Source of the DNA: Gastracanthus pulcherrimus
Taxonomy: Eukaryota > Arthropoda > Insecta > Hymenoptera > Pteromalidae
Direction of reading: 5' to 3'
NCBI GenBank assembly: GCA_949152435.1
Contig: OX424572.1
Coordinates: 189,523,136 to 189,587,135 of the forward strand
DNA: 64,000 bases
The notes below the pieces were generated by a model that was not told where the DNA came from, made no database searches, and saw only the letters and a list, made by a program, of their open reading frames with translations. Position numbers and translations under genes: made by a program. Below are positions 35,881-48,680 of the stretch, piece by piece. Position 1 is the first letter of the stretch, and each line of letters begins with the position of its first letter.

Positions 35881-36640
35881 TCAAAAGGTCTTTTCAAGTT
35901 GAAAACAATTTGATATTTAAAATTATTACTTGCAGAATATAATTCAATAAAATAAATAAATTAAATTTTAATTAATTATATTTTTCAGTTGAACCCTGTT
36001 GAACATAGGTTTTAATAAAAGCTTCTATAATAGTTTTATCTTTCTTTTAAATGTACGTATATTAAATTAAAAGATTAATTTTTATCAGTTTGCTTCAATA
36101 AGTTTAATAAATAACTAATTACATTGAAGCAGTGTTAGTAATTTGATTACTTATTGCATTACTTGAAAAACTCTAGCAACTTTAATCTAAGTAAATACCT
36201 GCTAAAATTGACAAAAAAAAACGAAAGCAAGATTTTGATTTTTTCATATATTATACATATATTTTGATTACGATGAATGCAAATTTACATTTAAATACAC
36301 TTTCAACATAATAGATTATTCAAAATAACTGCGCATTTATTTATGTAAAATAAGGTTTTTAACTGTTCAGCAGTATTTCTAAGAATTAAAAACTGTTTTA
36401 AAGAAAATAATAATTAATTTCAAAGTAAATGAATAAATAAAAGAAAACCCACCGATTCATTAAAAATTAACTTCCTCAAACTTAATTAATTGTTATAATA
36501 TGAAATTATTTATTCTAATATATTAATTTAAATGAGTATTGCTCATTTAATAACACTATACATTATTTCAAATGTTTAAAAAAAAAATCCGCTAATAGCC
36601 GGAATGGATAAATTGAAAGGTATTATAACGCAAATCACCG
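35881..36640. other. AT-rich spacer
   Basis: Nothing recognised. Confidence 0.5.
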
Positions 36641-36673
36641 TATGATATTAATACATTTAAGGACGATACTTGT

Positions 36674-37058
36674 GTACGATGACGTACATTCACGTACGTT
36701 CGCGTACGTTTTGGGTACGGTTCGAACATTTTGTACAACATTATACGGAAACATACGCCAACGTACACGAGCGTACGTGAACATACGGAAACGTACGCGA
36801 CCGTACAAAGAATTGCTGGAATATACTGATTTATACGAAAATGTACAGCTTTATATATTTTAGAGATGAAACAACTTTTATTCATAAAATTTTATTGTAC
36901 GAAAGCATACGAAAAGCTACTCGGTTGTACGGATATGTACAGAAACGTACGTGAACTATTAATTATTAATATTATTATTAATATTAAGCAATTGTACATA
37001 TATATGCACAAACGTATGGAAACATGCGCGATTATACATGTTATGTACACAATTGTGC
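36674..37058. repeat. Exact 10-bp phased array of GTAC/ATAC
   Basis: GTAC starts at 36674, 36684, 36694, 36704 and 36715. GTAC or ATAC then starts at 36733, 36743, 36753, 36763, 36773, 36783, 36793 and 36803, and again at 36823, 36833 and 36843. A second run falls at 36897-36947 in 10-bp steps (one site is CTAC), and a weaker one at 36994-37055. The degenerate unit is about GTACGNGAAC; the first run is in inverse orientation to the rest. The array lies about 200 bp beyond the 3' end of the EnSpm-like transposase relic, so it may be that element's subterminal protein-binding region. Confidence 0.85.
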
Positions 37059-37249
37059 AGAAAAGTAGTATTTATTTATTTTCTGATTTTATAGGTATAG
37101 AGGTACATACATGCAAGGGAATTTTGAATGACTGACAGGAGATATTTTATTCATATTAAATGTTTTATAAAAAATATTTATTTGTTTTGTAATTAAATCT
37201 TAATTCAGTTAACATATTTAGCAATCATTGCTTTGTTAAGGGAACTTAT

Positions 37250-39410
37250 AAATAGATGATTTTATATTTTCATTAAAATACATGGTCGATGTATATCATT
37301 ACAAGTTATAACATTTAAATCATTTGTTTGCGGTATTGTACAATGTTTTAAATGTTTAACACATACGTCGATATTTTGAACTAGAAAAGTGTCTTGGACG
37401 TCTATTTTATTAAAAAAATATAAACACATTAATTGTACAATTATATTATAAGTTACAAATTTTTTGAATTATACTAAAATCACCATCTTTTTTTCGAAAT
37501 ACTGAATCGTTGGTTTTTTCACGTTGTTTATATGTGCAAGAAGTATAATGACATCTATTGAAAATAATTTTGTAATACATTGTACATTTACTTATTTTTG
37601 AGACATTAGAAAAAGTTCTTAAATATAACTTTTCTAAATCTGAAAGTTCATGAATCTTTCCACGTCCTAATAAGTAACAATTTTCAATTTTTTCATAATT
37701 CTTCAGTCTGTTATCATTGCATATATTATTACATATATTTCTTATATCATCTGAAATATAATCTCTTTGTTTAAGTAAAGGTAATTGCTGATATACAATT
37801 AGTCTATAAACAATTTGTTGCGGAATACGATTATTATATTTTTCTTTTTTAATAACAATCTATTTTCATTTTCAAAATCAAATGTACTATTGGCCCATAA
37901 GGGGCCCCAGTTTTCAACTGTATCTTTTAAATGTAACAATAAGTAAATATTGTAGTACATATACTGTTTGCCATATAATTGTTCAAAATGTTACACATAC
38001 TTTACAATCAATATTGCGGCTGTTTGTAGCAATTGAGGAATAATGGAGTCCTGTAAAAATATATTCATAGCTGACACAAAGAGTCCCCAAAGATTATAAT
38101 ACTTAGTCAAGTATAGTACCGAACACCAGTCGGTAGAATTCCTTGTAAACAGATTAATGAATAATCTATAGCCAGCTTAACCACTGCGATGAATTCCATT
38201 TATTTCTTTCTTCAATATCTCGTGGAATTCTAGCAATACACGATGGAGGTGTTATCGACAGCAATCTTTCATTTATTAAGTATATGTTTGATGGAGAGCC
38301 AATATAATAATCTTTTTTAGTATTTGTCATTAATATCGTCATGTGCGATTCTGTAACTCCAAGTAGACAGGAATGTATGAAATCAAGAACCATGCCTCTT
38401 GCTACATCAAAATGTTTTAAATACATTAATGGAGATGGGCCTAAAGCGCCCGCGATGTCTGATTTACCATTTTCATAAGCAGCCATTATCATTTTTTGTT
38501 TAATGGAATCATCGGTACGTAATGGAGGTGGATCGTTAAGCATTGGATACTTTCTGACACCATCTACTGATTCAGTAGGATGCTCACAGTACGTACAACC
38601 ATCTAAGCTAACTTTTTCATATTTAGCATGCAAGCACGACAAGGAGAATCGGCACAACATCCTAACGGAAACAAGTAACTAACCACATCTTTGCTATTGT
38701 ACTTCCATTTAAATCCTCTTGTAGATAGTTCATTGACCTTATTCACAAACGGTTGGAGAAATACTGTCATATCTGGCTCTTTTTTTGCCACCCATAATCC
38801 AACTAATACCATACACTTTCTCCGTAAAAAATATGGAAATTCGTGTATCATCATATATATTGGCCATATTGTCACTTTGGAGCTATCCGAGGATTTGCAA
38901 CCATCCGTATTAAAAGTATACGCGAAATTGTATGGATTTCCTAATAAATTAGGGTTTTCACTGTATTCTTTGTATATCTTACCGTCGAAAATATCTTCTA
39001 ATGCATTTTCATTTAGTTTATTACGATGAAATCGTTCTTCTACTGCATTAATAACAATTGGATCCTCAAAAAGTCTTTGTAACTGCTGTACAGGATTGAT
39101 TTCGATAAAAAATGAACCTACAGATGACGATTTAATTATTGAAACACAACGACAATTTATTGTAAAATTCGATTCGTTTTTTTTAAATAATTGTTGCACT
39201 TATCGCACACTATATGATTGCTTAAACTTTCATTAGTAACGTCAAGTAATTTCTTCACTGAGTATTTAGTAACAGGGAGAAGATTAGCTTTTAAAGTATA
39301 GTTAAGAACTTCAAAAATATCAAGTGTGCCATAAACGTAAGCGAATGTTTCTTGAATATGTTCATAAATAATAGTAAAATTTCGGCAACATTTACATCTG
39401 TACATTTACA
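37250..39410 (-). pseudogene. EnSpm/CACTA-like (tnp2-type) transposase relic
   Basis: Minus-strand coding falls in blocks. 39405-39157 is Cys-rich at the N-terminus (MYRCKCCRNF, later CDKCNNYL). 39199-38603 carries NTDGCKSSDSSKVTIWP, the usual catalytic-domain signature of tnp2-type transposases, and LVGLWVAKKEPDM. 38660-38166 carries CTYCEHP, LKHFDVARGMVLDFIHS and LLSITPPSCIARIPRDIEE. Stop-broken sequence down to about 37260 includes HFEQLYGKQYMYYNIYLL and HLKDTVENWGPLWANSTF. Frame changes occur near 39180 (at a run of T) and near 38640. Domain order and length fit the family. The protein would excise and integrate the element; here it is inactive. Terminal CACTA repeats were not found. Confidence 0.75.
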
Positions 39411-39474
39411 AAGCTTTTTTGTCAGCTTCTCTTTTATTTTATTGCTGGAATCATATCTTTTTTCTATGAAAAAA

Positions 39475-39519
<45 letters not shown>

Positions 39520-41380
39520 TGAACTTGAATGTCTTGTGTATAGATTCCGAGATATAGCCTATTTTATAAAACATTTTTTATACATATATGTTGTACCTCA
39601 TATATGAAAATACAAGAAATAAAAGGCAAACTAATTCGGAAATTCTTGTGCTAATATAGCTACTTTCAAGCTTCAAGAGAAACATTTCAACAAATGTCAA
39701 ACTTTAATTAATTTGAACATGTCATTTTTTTAATATATCATCAAATTTTCTTGATAATGTAACTATTTTTATTGTCAATTTTAAACAACTTAATAACAAA
39801 TTACTAACTTTCAATTCCGAATGTCTCAAAACTTGTTTCTAACATGGTTCTTCTAAATATTTTTTTACTTTTAAGGAAGCAAGCATAAAATTTTAAGTTA
39901 AGAAGAGCTTTTAAAATTTTCCTGAATTCCTTGTGATGGTTATTTAAATTTTATATAATACTAGGTATTACGGGCAATAACTTAAAGCACATAATTTATT
40001 AATTATACATCTTGAATGAAAGATTAAAAGTGTGATTTATACTGTTTTAAAAATATACGATACGTATGTAATATAAATTTTTTATTTAAAAAAATATATT
40101 TTGTGCTAATCAATCCTTAAGGTATAAAAAGAAACTGTTTCCAATTTCTTGCATTTAACTACATTCTTCTTGACTAAGTCTTAGTAATGGACATTAAATC
40201 TTCAAAAATCGCTGGTAACTGCTTTAGCAAAATACTTTCCTAAAGACCAACAAAAACTTTCTGCGTTTGGTTTTATTTTCTTATACACAAAAAATGTAGT
40301 TTATTTATTAATACGTAATACTTTTATTTAAATATTCCAATCAAGTTGAAATAGTTATATCTTTAATAACACGTAATCATATTCAAGATATTTACAATTT
40401 GTATAGTAAAAAAATTAAATAAAAAAATTTTAAAAGTTTAAATTTTCAAATTATTTAAAATAAATAATATATAGTAATTTCTGGTAGAAAATTGACAACT
40501 CCGGCTGGTCAAATTCGCTGCCATTATCCAGAGAAATATTTATACTAAATTGACTACTTCATTATTCGGTGTTATAAATTTTTTGTAATAAATATCAATT
40601 GTACAAAAATGAAGGTTCTTATACAAGCGTTTAAACCATAGATATATTATGCGGTACGAATAAATAAATCTATTAAATAATCTTAACGTGATTGGTAACT
40701 TATTTTTTTTTAATATACATTACAAAATAGTTGTATTCAATACGAATATTTGATTTGTGGTAAGAAATAATGCAGTTAAACCACTTTTTATCAAACTGAT
40801 GGTGGTATTATACCTAGTTTTAGACATTATATTTTTTGTGTATTATATCTTAAGTATTATACGTTCCCATCCCTGAATTTAATGTAACAAAATCTTATTT
40901 TCAACTTTTCTTAGCTTTCCTTAATGCTGAAGGAGTGATTTTCTTCTAAATTGAAAATCCGTTTATGTTCTAGATATTTTTCTTGTAACCTTGCAACTAA
41001 AAGAAAAGCGGTGAAAAGTGCCCTCAAAAATATAATTTTGGGATATTTTATACAACAATTAATTTATCATCACTTGTACCTTATTTTAATATTCGAGTGT
41101 TCGTTTCGTCACTTTTCCGTCGTTTAAAGATATCAAATTGCATTTTTAATTTACTTAATTACAAATTATCGATCGCTAGAGGTTTTAATGTATATACTGT
41201 CGGGCGCTGTAAACATTGTATTTTTAAATTTTAAATATTATATTTTAATAAAACTCTGGATTCGATAATCCACAAATCTTTACATTTCCAAAGGGTTTTA
41301 AGATTACTGTACCCCTATACTCGATATTTCTTAAAATGTATTTAAAAGAACTACGCTCAATCTTTAACATAAAAGTTTTT
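39411..41380. other. AT-rich spacer with poly(A)/(TA)n
   Basis: A run of about 24 A (39469-39492) is followed by (TA)n to 39520. The rest is AT-rich and I see nothing in it. Confidence 0.6.
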
Positions 41381-42060
41381 ACAAAAAGAAAAGCCACGAA
41401 ACTATATTTTTCGACTTTCTATAGAATCCGTCAACGTCACGACACATCTCAGAACGCTTCTGACGCTTCGAAACTCCAAAACACCATCTCCAACGCCGGC
41501 ATCTTTCCTCCATCAAATCTCTCGTATCACAAACAGCCTCCCTCGACAATGCTATAGCTCGCGTCGTCCTCCACCCGGGCCGACACAAAGTTTTTAGCAC
41601 TTTCGCGGAGGCGCGCGAGCTATAGCGCAAGGGAAGCCGCCGCAGCTAAGAACGAGAGGGAATTGCGTACCGGCCGACTGGATAGGGCGAGAAAAAAGTC
41701 TTCCCCGATACTCGCGAGCACCCGGGCATTCCCACGGTTTCACTTCGCTCGACGCCCGAATTTCGCTCTTCGGCGCAGCCCAAGTTCGGAGATCGCAACT
41801 GCGAAATGTCGTTGCGTCGCCGGCCGACTCGCGATGGATGCATAGGGTATGGAGTTTCACGGGTATATCGTGTTTTTCATTTGCTTGGGATGCATTGGTA
41901 GAGCTGGCGGATTGCTGCGTGTATTTCGAGAAAATATGGGAGATGGAGTTTTATAGCTGGAGAATTTGAGGTAGAGGAGTGGGTGTATTTGGGTGCTTTT
42001 GAGAGATGATGATTGCTGGATGCATTGGGATGAGAGAACAAAATTTATTGAAGTTATAGT
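41381..42060. other. CpG-rich island with skew switch
   Basis: The left shoulder (41430-41530) is C/A-rich, the core is at 41550-41840, and the right (41850-42040) is G/T-rich. ORFs on both strands are compositional. Confidence 0.6.
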
Positions 42061-42410
42061 AGGAGAAAGGGTAAGAAAATAAGAGATAAAGATTATTTTT
42101 AAAAATTGTTTGTCGTTATTGTGAAACTGTCAAAAATTTATTATAATTTAATTGTAAAATGTGAATATTTCTTAATATCAAATTTATGCACAAAATTCTT
42201 GACAATATAATGGAAATGAGGATAAATAAACGTTCTGATTTCTACTCGCTAAAATTCTAATGTCAAATTAATTTGTATAAAAAATTGTACAATAGTTTAT
42301 TATTTATCAAGGGGATAATCTAATATTCTACTTTAATTTTATGCCTTCCTAATAATAATAATATACTTCTTAAACAACGTAAATATAAATACGAATATAA
42401 ATGTACGTTA
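42061..42410. other. AT-rich spacer
   Basis: Nothing recognised. Confidence 0.5.
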
Positions 42411-43020
42411 AAATACATAGTTGCTCATTGAATAACCATCTTTTTCTCACATTCCTCATACCTCTCTCCTCAAACCACGACGAAAAGCCATCCAATCCAT
42501 CGTCGGCAGCGTCTCTAGAAGAAAACACTATCGTTCGAAATATTGAACAAAAACAGTAATATCCGTCAAGCCCGAGTGGCGCTCTCGGGCCCAACGGACA
42601 TAAGCGACAGAGTAACGACACGACTCGTGCACCTCGTACCTGCGTAAATAATTAAATCTCGTCGTCGTCGTCGTGCGTTCCTTTCCCAGCGCGTGCACGC
42701 GCTGATCCTCGAAATCGCAGACGGCCTAACGAGACGGGCACTTATCGCAAGCCGGCCATTGTGCGAGCGAGCTCATCGGGTGACGAGACAACTCGGTTCT
42801 TGCACCGCGCGGTGTTGCATGTAACTCGCGCACAACTCGCGTCCTATTCCCTTAAGCCCGCGCGCGTAGGTACTTCACGCAAGACTTTACTTTGTTTTCT
42901 TCGGAGTTCGTCTGTAAGGCGCGTGCGTTCTTTCCGTTTGCGTTGACGTACACTGCTTCGTTTTCTTTTTCACTTTGAGCCGATAGAGGTGTTTCTTTCT
43001 GTGGATATAAAGGTGTTTTG
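42411..43020. other. CpG-rich island with skew switch
   Basis: The left shoulder (42430-42500) is C/A-rich, the core (42590-42880) contains a CGTCGTCGTCGTC run, and the right (42900-43020) is G/T-rich. Confidence 0.55.
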
Positions 43021-43990
43021 TTCAATTTCAATGAAAATATAATGAATTACCCTTTTCTTTAATAAGAAAAATATATTTAGAAAATGTTTGCTAATATTAT
43101 CTTAAAGTATAATATAGGATTCTCATTATACATACCACATTCGTTTATATAAAAAATTGTTTAATCTAATTAATTTTGCAAATCCAATAGAACATTTGTA
43201 ATCAGCGACTACCAAAAACTATTCAAAATGTATATATATATATATATATATATTGAATTTTAGATACAATTGCCTAGTTTCTTATGTGCCATAATAAGTT
43301 GTTAATTTGTTATTGTTGTTAATTACAAATAATTAAAATATAATGTCGAAATGAAATGTTCGAAGTCAAACATATGCAGGAGCACCAGTAACTAACAGTT
43401 AAAAAGTGGCTTTAGGAAGAAAATCTGTAGATCATTCCCGTGGGGGATCGGACGCAACATCCACAAAGAAAACTTTTTATCGGTAATTTTCTGAGGAGGA
43501 AGACGGTAGGCTAATCATGCTGCTTCTTAGTCATATGCACTTGATACGCTTTTGAGAAGTATATGATTTATTCGTTACATGAGCATGAGGAAAGAGTTGA
43601 TAAAGATTATTACTTTACATTTTTAAATACTTTTTTATGTTTGCTTCTTAAAAATACTGAATCATTTTTAAGTGCCTTACGTGGGCTTTTAGAAAAAATG
43701 ATGTGCCCCCCCCCCCCCTTCTCTGGGACCCCGAGTACTTGTTATGTATAACTCTATCAAGTCAATTTATTTTAGTTTTAATAAAACGTAAAAAGTGATT
43801 CAGTAATTAAACTCGATTTTGGAAAGAAAATTTCGAATATCGCACCTCAGAATTAGAAAGACCGAATTTTTCTCTCCTAGAAACCGTTGTTTTTTATCGT
43901 TAACTTGTATATGGCCGCTCTGAAGCAGATATATTAAAGTGTTTATTGAATCTAGTACAATTGCCATATCTATTTCTATTCCATCCATTG
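43021..43990. other. AT-rich spacer with (TA)n and a C run
   Basis: (TA)n at 43230-43253 and a 13-C run at 43706-43718. Nothing else recognised. Confidence 0.55.
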
Positions 43991-44680
43991 TTTTCAGCCT
44001 CCATGAACTTCAAAATGAAGACTTCTTTTTCAATTACTTACAGATCATCATCATGATCATCGCCATCAGTTCCTCGTTACATTCCTCTTCGTCTATCCCT
44101 CTCCCTCTCTCTCTCTCTCTCTCATTTACTTCACTCTCTCCCCTCTCCCTCCAAGTGTCTTCTTCTCTCCGATGAATAAAATATCCGACGACTCGCCATT
44201 GTCCCCGGCATTATTTAGCGAGTTCGCGCGTGCGACTCTACGTGCGCCGAAGGGTCACAGTAGAGCCCTCTGCCTCTTACGCACACCTCCACCGAGCTCA
44301 CGCACCGGATGCTGCGCGTGCATCGTGCGTCGCGTCTGCGCGATTTCCCGCTACGTGTTCGCCGCCGCCGCTGTCGTCGTCCTCGTCTCTGCTACCGCTG
44401 CCGCGGCTCGGGCGAATTCCCCGGGCTTGGACGACGAGGCGAGGATGACTCAGGAAATTCCGAGAGACAAGGTCGCTGGAGGAGGAGAGGAGAGGCTGCG
44501 AAGTCACTCCCCCGCCATTAGAACTCGGCCGTCTGCCGCGGACTGTCGGCGTGACGCGTGGAGCAGGTTTTCGTTTTTTTTGGTTAGAGGATGAAAATTC
44601 GTTGAGGGTGTGAGTACTTTGGGGAAAGAAAAGGTGCTTTAGCGGGAGCAAATTTTTTTATTGGTATCATTGTAGTGGAC
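43991..44680. other. CpG-rich island with skew switch and (CT)n
   Basis: The left shoulder is C/T-rich with (CT)n at 44103-44122 and an inverse splice donor (ACTTAC) at 44036-44041. The core is at 44200-44560 and the right shoulder (44570-44650) G/T-rich. Arg/Ala-rich open frames on both strands are not called as genes. Confidence 0.6.
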
Positions 44681-45400
44681 TCGCAAAGAATAATAGTGCT
44701 ATTATCACTCTTTACGAGTTATAGTGAATGTGTTTCGTAATATGCTTTGCATCCACATCTCATAAATACTAAGCTATTAAGCAGCCGTTTAGTACCGGAA
44801 ATCGATGCAAGGGTTATTTTTGGTTTGCGTATCCATAAACGCTACCTATTTAAATCTAGTTGAAATCGACCCACGTTTACTTGCATTTAGATTCCCAGTG
44901 GATGGATTTCCAAGATTGAGCCACCGTAGGCCCCTTAATAATACAGTGATTATTTAAAGAGACTAATCTTCACGTAATAATCTTAAATATATATATGATA
45001 AAAGAAGGCGTAGATACTTTTTCGCATCATTACCATATGATTAGAAACTATCGTACGCATGGATCGCCAGTTTGACAAAATTCGAAATTTTCTATACGGT
45101 TAATTAAAGTAAATATGAATTAAATATCTGTCCATATAAGAAATAACAGATCAATAACAATATACCCTAAAATAAACAACGATATATGGAATATAAAATT
45201 ATATGGTCCGTGCTATTATTGTGTGGATACAAATTCACACGCGCCAATTGTAGGCTTTATTTAGTTTAAACTAAAAAAACGTTTAACCGAAAAATATTCT
45301 GTATCTTGTCTTGTATCTTTTCTTGTTTTGCAATTGTATGATTATTCGCCAAGATACAGAAGTCTGAATAGTCGTGTAACGTCATAATATTATACTTTTC
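44681..45400. other. AT-rich spacer
   Basis: Nothing recognised. Confidence 0.5.
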
Positions 45401-45415
45401 ATATTTTACTTATCT

Positions 45416-46207
45416 TTGTGTGAAACATGCGCTGGCCACCGTTCCTACGCCATTAGCAAAGAGACCGTGGAAGTAATTACCCCATCCTTCTATACAGAAG
45501 ACTCATCAAGAAATAATGAAACAAGCACAGCTGAGATTCCCTATTGGGTACCAAATAAAAGTACTATACACACCACACTATCGGAAAAAGTAGTCTCCCA
45601 CTCGGACAATCGATCTTAGAATACACTGGTAATGCTTTAAGATCTAACTTGCTTGTGTTGTTGCGGAAATAATAATATTGTCAACCAAAAATTTTCCCAT
45701 ATACCTTTACAAAATGTAATTGTAATGAAGAATTGTATATTAAAGAATTTAAACCAAGAAGATAGGATTAATATTAGAAGCAAGATTATAAGATTTAATA
45801 TAATGTATACCCTATTAAGAAGAGTGATTAGATTATTAGTATCTCTAGCTTATAGGAATATAAATGATTTCAAAAGTTTCATTTTTGAAAAAAATCACGA
45901 ACTTAGGTTTTGCATAAACTTACCTCTCGGCTCATTTGCAAACAATAATTTCCTCCAGCGCAAAAATTGTCGACTCTCTTTCGAAAAGCATATTACGAGA
46001 AAAATGCAGGAGGAAAGCAAAAATAAAAATACCTGCTCGATGGTCGTGTTAGATAAGGACACGTATAATTTTCTGCTGAAGTTCGAGCAAGCAAACCACT
46101 CGTGTGGTAGCTCACGAAGCCCCGATCACGAAAGATCACAATCATCCTATCATTTCTCATCTTGGCGAAGTGCCGAGAGAAGTGGTGTAGATTGCAAAGA
46201 TATTTAA
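45416..46207 (+). CDS. Two in-frame hypothetical ORFs of unknown family
   Basis: The block 45416-45619 (CETCAGHRSYAIS..., 67 codons) and the block 45653-46207 (184 codons) lie in the same reading frame, separated by two stops within 35 bases. The longer one is Asn/Lys/Arg-rich, begins with a CCCGNNN stretch and ends in a Ser/Arg-rich tail (SSRSPDHERSQSSYHF). I recognise no domain, signal peptide or catalytic motif. Composition is close to random for the upstream half. It could be a transposon remnant, an exon or chance; the paired frame is the main reason to list it. Confidence 0.25.
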
Positions 46208-46510
46208 TTCTTATATTATAGACAAAAATGAACAAAGATCGTATGTATTCTAAAAACATAATTAAGAAAACATTCAATCGAAAGGGCAAGAGAAAATATC
46301 ACGCAACAAATATAATATTATCAGTATGTGAAAAGTGAAATTAGATATAAATATATAAATATACCCACGTTAAGTGTATATATATATTAAAATAATAGTG
46401 TAGAAACAAAAGTTCAAAACATCTGATAGTTTGAATGTCATCCCTTTCAATGCTAAATTAAGACATTATCTACAGCTAGATCAAAATACAATTTTCAAAA
46501 TTTCAAATAA
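46208..46510. other. AT-rich spacer
   Basis: Nothing recognised. Confidence 0.5.
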
Positions 46511-46995
46511 AATCCACATTTCGATAACGGATTTAACTCGCTGCAGTCGACCGCCTGTTAATTCCACTCCAGACATTGTCGCTGGCTGCCCAAAACGAAA
46601 ACCGACCCATCAATGACAGTCGCACAAAGCGCGGCCCCGCAGAGCCTTTATAATCCAATGACGAAAAAACCGCAGACTGCCATTGAAAAAGGCCCGATTA
46701 AAATATCCGCAGTGTCAGCGGCAATCTCTCCTCGATCTCATCGTCGCGCGTCCGCGCGCAGCGAGAGCCAATCAAACGACAATATATCCCTGCAGCTCTC
46801 TCTCGTTTCCACCATATGGCCGTGCCAGGACACTATACACACCATACGCACTCGTATAGGTGAGTCAGCCGAGCCCGAGCGTGTACAAGGGACACACAGT
46901 CGATTTAGTCACTCGCAGCAGAAATCGGATGAAGCCCAGCGGTTGGTCCCTGCTCGTAGCTCGAAAATCTTCCGCTCTTCCCTTCTTTTTATTTC

Positions 46996-47036
<41 letters not shown>

Positions 47037-47760
47037 TTCTGATGTCTCGTGCGTAGCTGGAGCTCGACTGCACATTTGAATCGCACAGTACTCGAGACGA
47101 CCCCCATCCGGTCGCAATGTCTGCGCGCGTTCCTTTTCTCGTCGAGCGTTTCTTCTTCCAATTGATGGACGAAAGCGACGACGACGACTGTCGAGTGCGT
47201 GTAGATTAAAAAGACACGGCCCTTTATTCCACGCGCGAGCAATTTGCAAAAGAGCCCGCGTTGCGGGACGTGAAAAGGGATGCGCGGGGGGCGGCCTGCG
47301 GTTGATTCGTGCGTGCGCGCGGTACATCGAAATTGCAAATTGCTCGCTTTAATGGGGGCCAAGGGCTCGCGGAAGTTTTATTTGTGCGTAGGATACGGCC
47401 TGCGAGTGACGGACGCTGCTCTCTTTTGTCGCGCTGCGCACTTTGGTGTCCCATTGTGCGTCTGCTCGCTCTCTCTCGTTTTTCAATTAATATATATTGC
47501 GGGTACGAGGCACTCGAGACTTCCTTGGCACGCGATAGCCTTTCGAGCGAGAGAAAGAGTGCGGAGACGAATGAGGGAGTGCGCGGAGCTCAAAGGAGAC
47601 ATTTGTCGCTGGACGAGCGAGTCAAAATATAAATAAGCCGAGCCTTTGAGACGGGATGATTGTTGGAGAGATCTTTTTGTGCGCTGAGACAAGTTGTTGA
47701 GCTTGTCACAACATGGGTTTGTTAGCGAAATGGGTTTTGACGGGTTGAAATGTTAAACGA
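46511..47760. other. CpG-rich island with skew switch and (CT)n
   Basis: The left shoulder (46510-46640) is C/A-rich, (CT)n lies at 46994-47040, the core is at 47060-47600, and the right (47640-47755) is G/T-rich. A consensus donor TAG|GTGAGTC lies at 46860. No domain in any frame. Confidence 0.6.
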
Positions 47761-48680
47761 CACTTGTGCTACAAATACACTTTTTACATTTTGCTTTTAT
47801 TCAATTTGTATTGCAGTTTCATATATTTATGCAGATGCCATGAAAATTTGTTATTATCTCAATAAAGATATATTGATGGCAGATATATAATGCAGAATTT
47901 AAGTGCACGTCGTTTATATTATCGAAATCACGTTAAAAGAACCATTAGTACACAACGTAAAATCTAATAATATTTCAAACAGCTCTGCTTTTATTGATAT
48001 AAAATCCAGTAATAAGTTTAATGAATCGCTTATATTACTGCATATCAAACGAAATGTAAAATAAATCTCTTAAAATATTGCAAAATTCAATTATCTTTAA
48101 AGTGCTATCACCGATGTCCATATTCATTAGTATTAAATACGACTCTGTACAAATTACTTGGCATTAATATTACAAACTCGAATGCCAACAGATTGGTATT
48201 TTTGTGAATTATTTTAATCTGCAGGTACCTAAATTAATATCGCACTAAATTCAAGCTAAAGAACTGAAACTGTTATTCACTTAAAACGTTGACTTTAATA
48301 TAATTAATATTTTTAATAAAATTTATTGACCGAATATATAAATTTGCTCTGCTATTTTTTTTAAGAGAATTAATTTTTCATTAACGTTTATATGGAAAAA
48401 TTGTTAGTTTCGTGGCCTGACTATTATCAGCAAATAAAGAATCATTTTCTATATCTGTTCAAAATTGTTTTATAAGTCTTCTAAAATATCTTTAAGAAGT
48501 TTAATACTCATATTTCTATTTATTTATTGATTAAACATCTGCAGTATAATCAATTCTTCAATATTTATATATTAGTTCGTAGTTGCTATCGGCAATATTA
48601 TGACTATCTGCCCATTACTACTTATTTTGAGAATTCGAATTATATAGAATCATAAATAAACGCAGCAGTTAAAAAAAAGT
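47761..48680. other. AT-rich spacer
   Basis: Nothing recognised. Confidence 0.5.

Noticed and set aside
36674..37058. CRISPR array or satellite
   Set aside because: Units are 10 bp with degenerate sequence and no spacers; CRISPR does not fit, and the inverse orientation of the first run is not a simple satellite.
41336..41557. Short plus ORF at an island edge
   Set aside because: It crosses from AT-rich DNA into the island without codon-like periodicity or splice sites.
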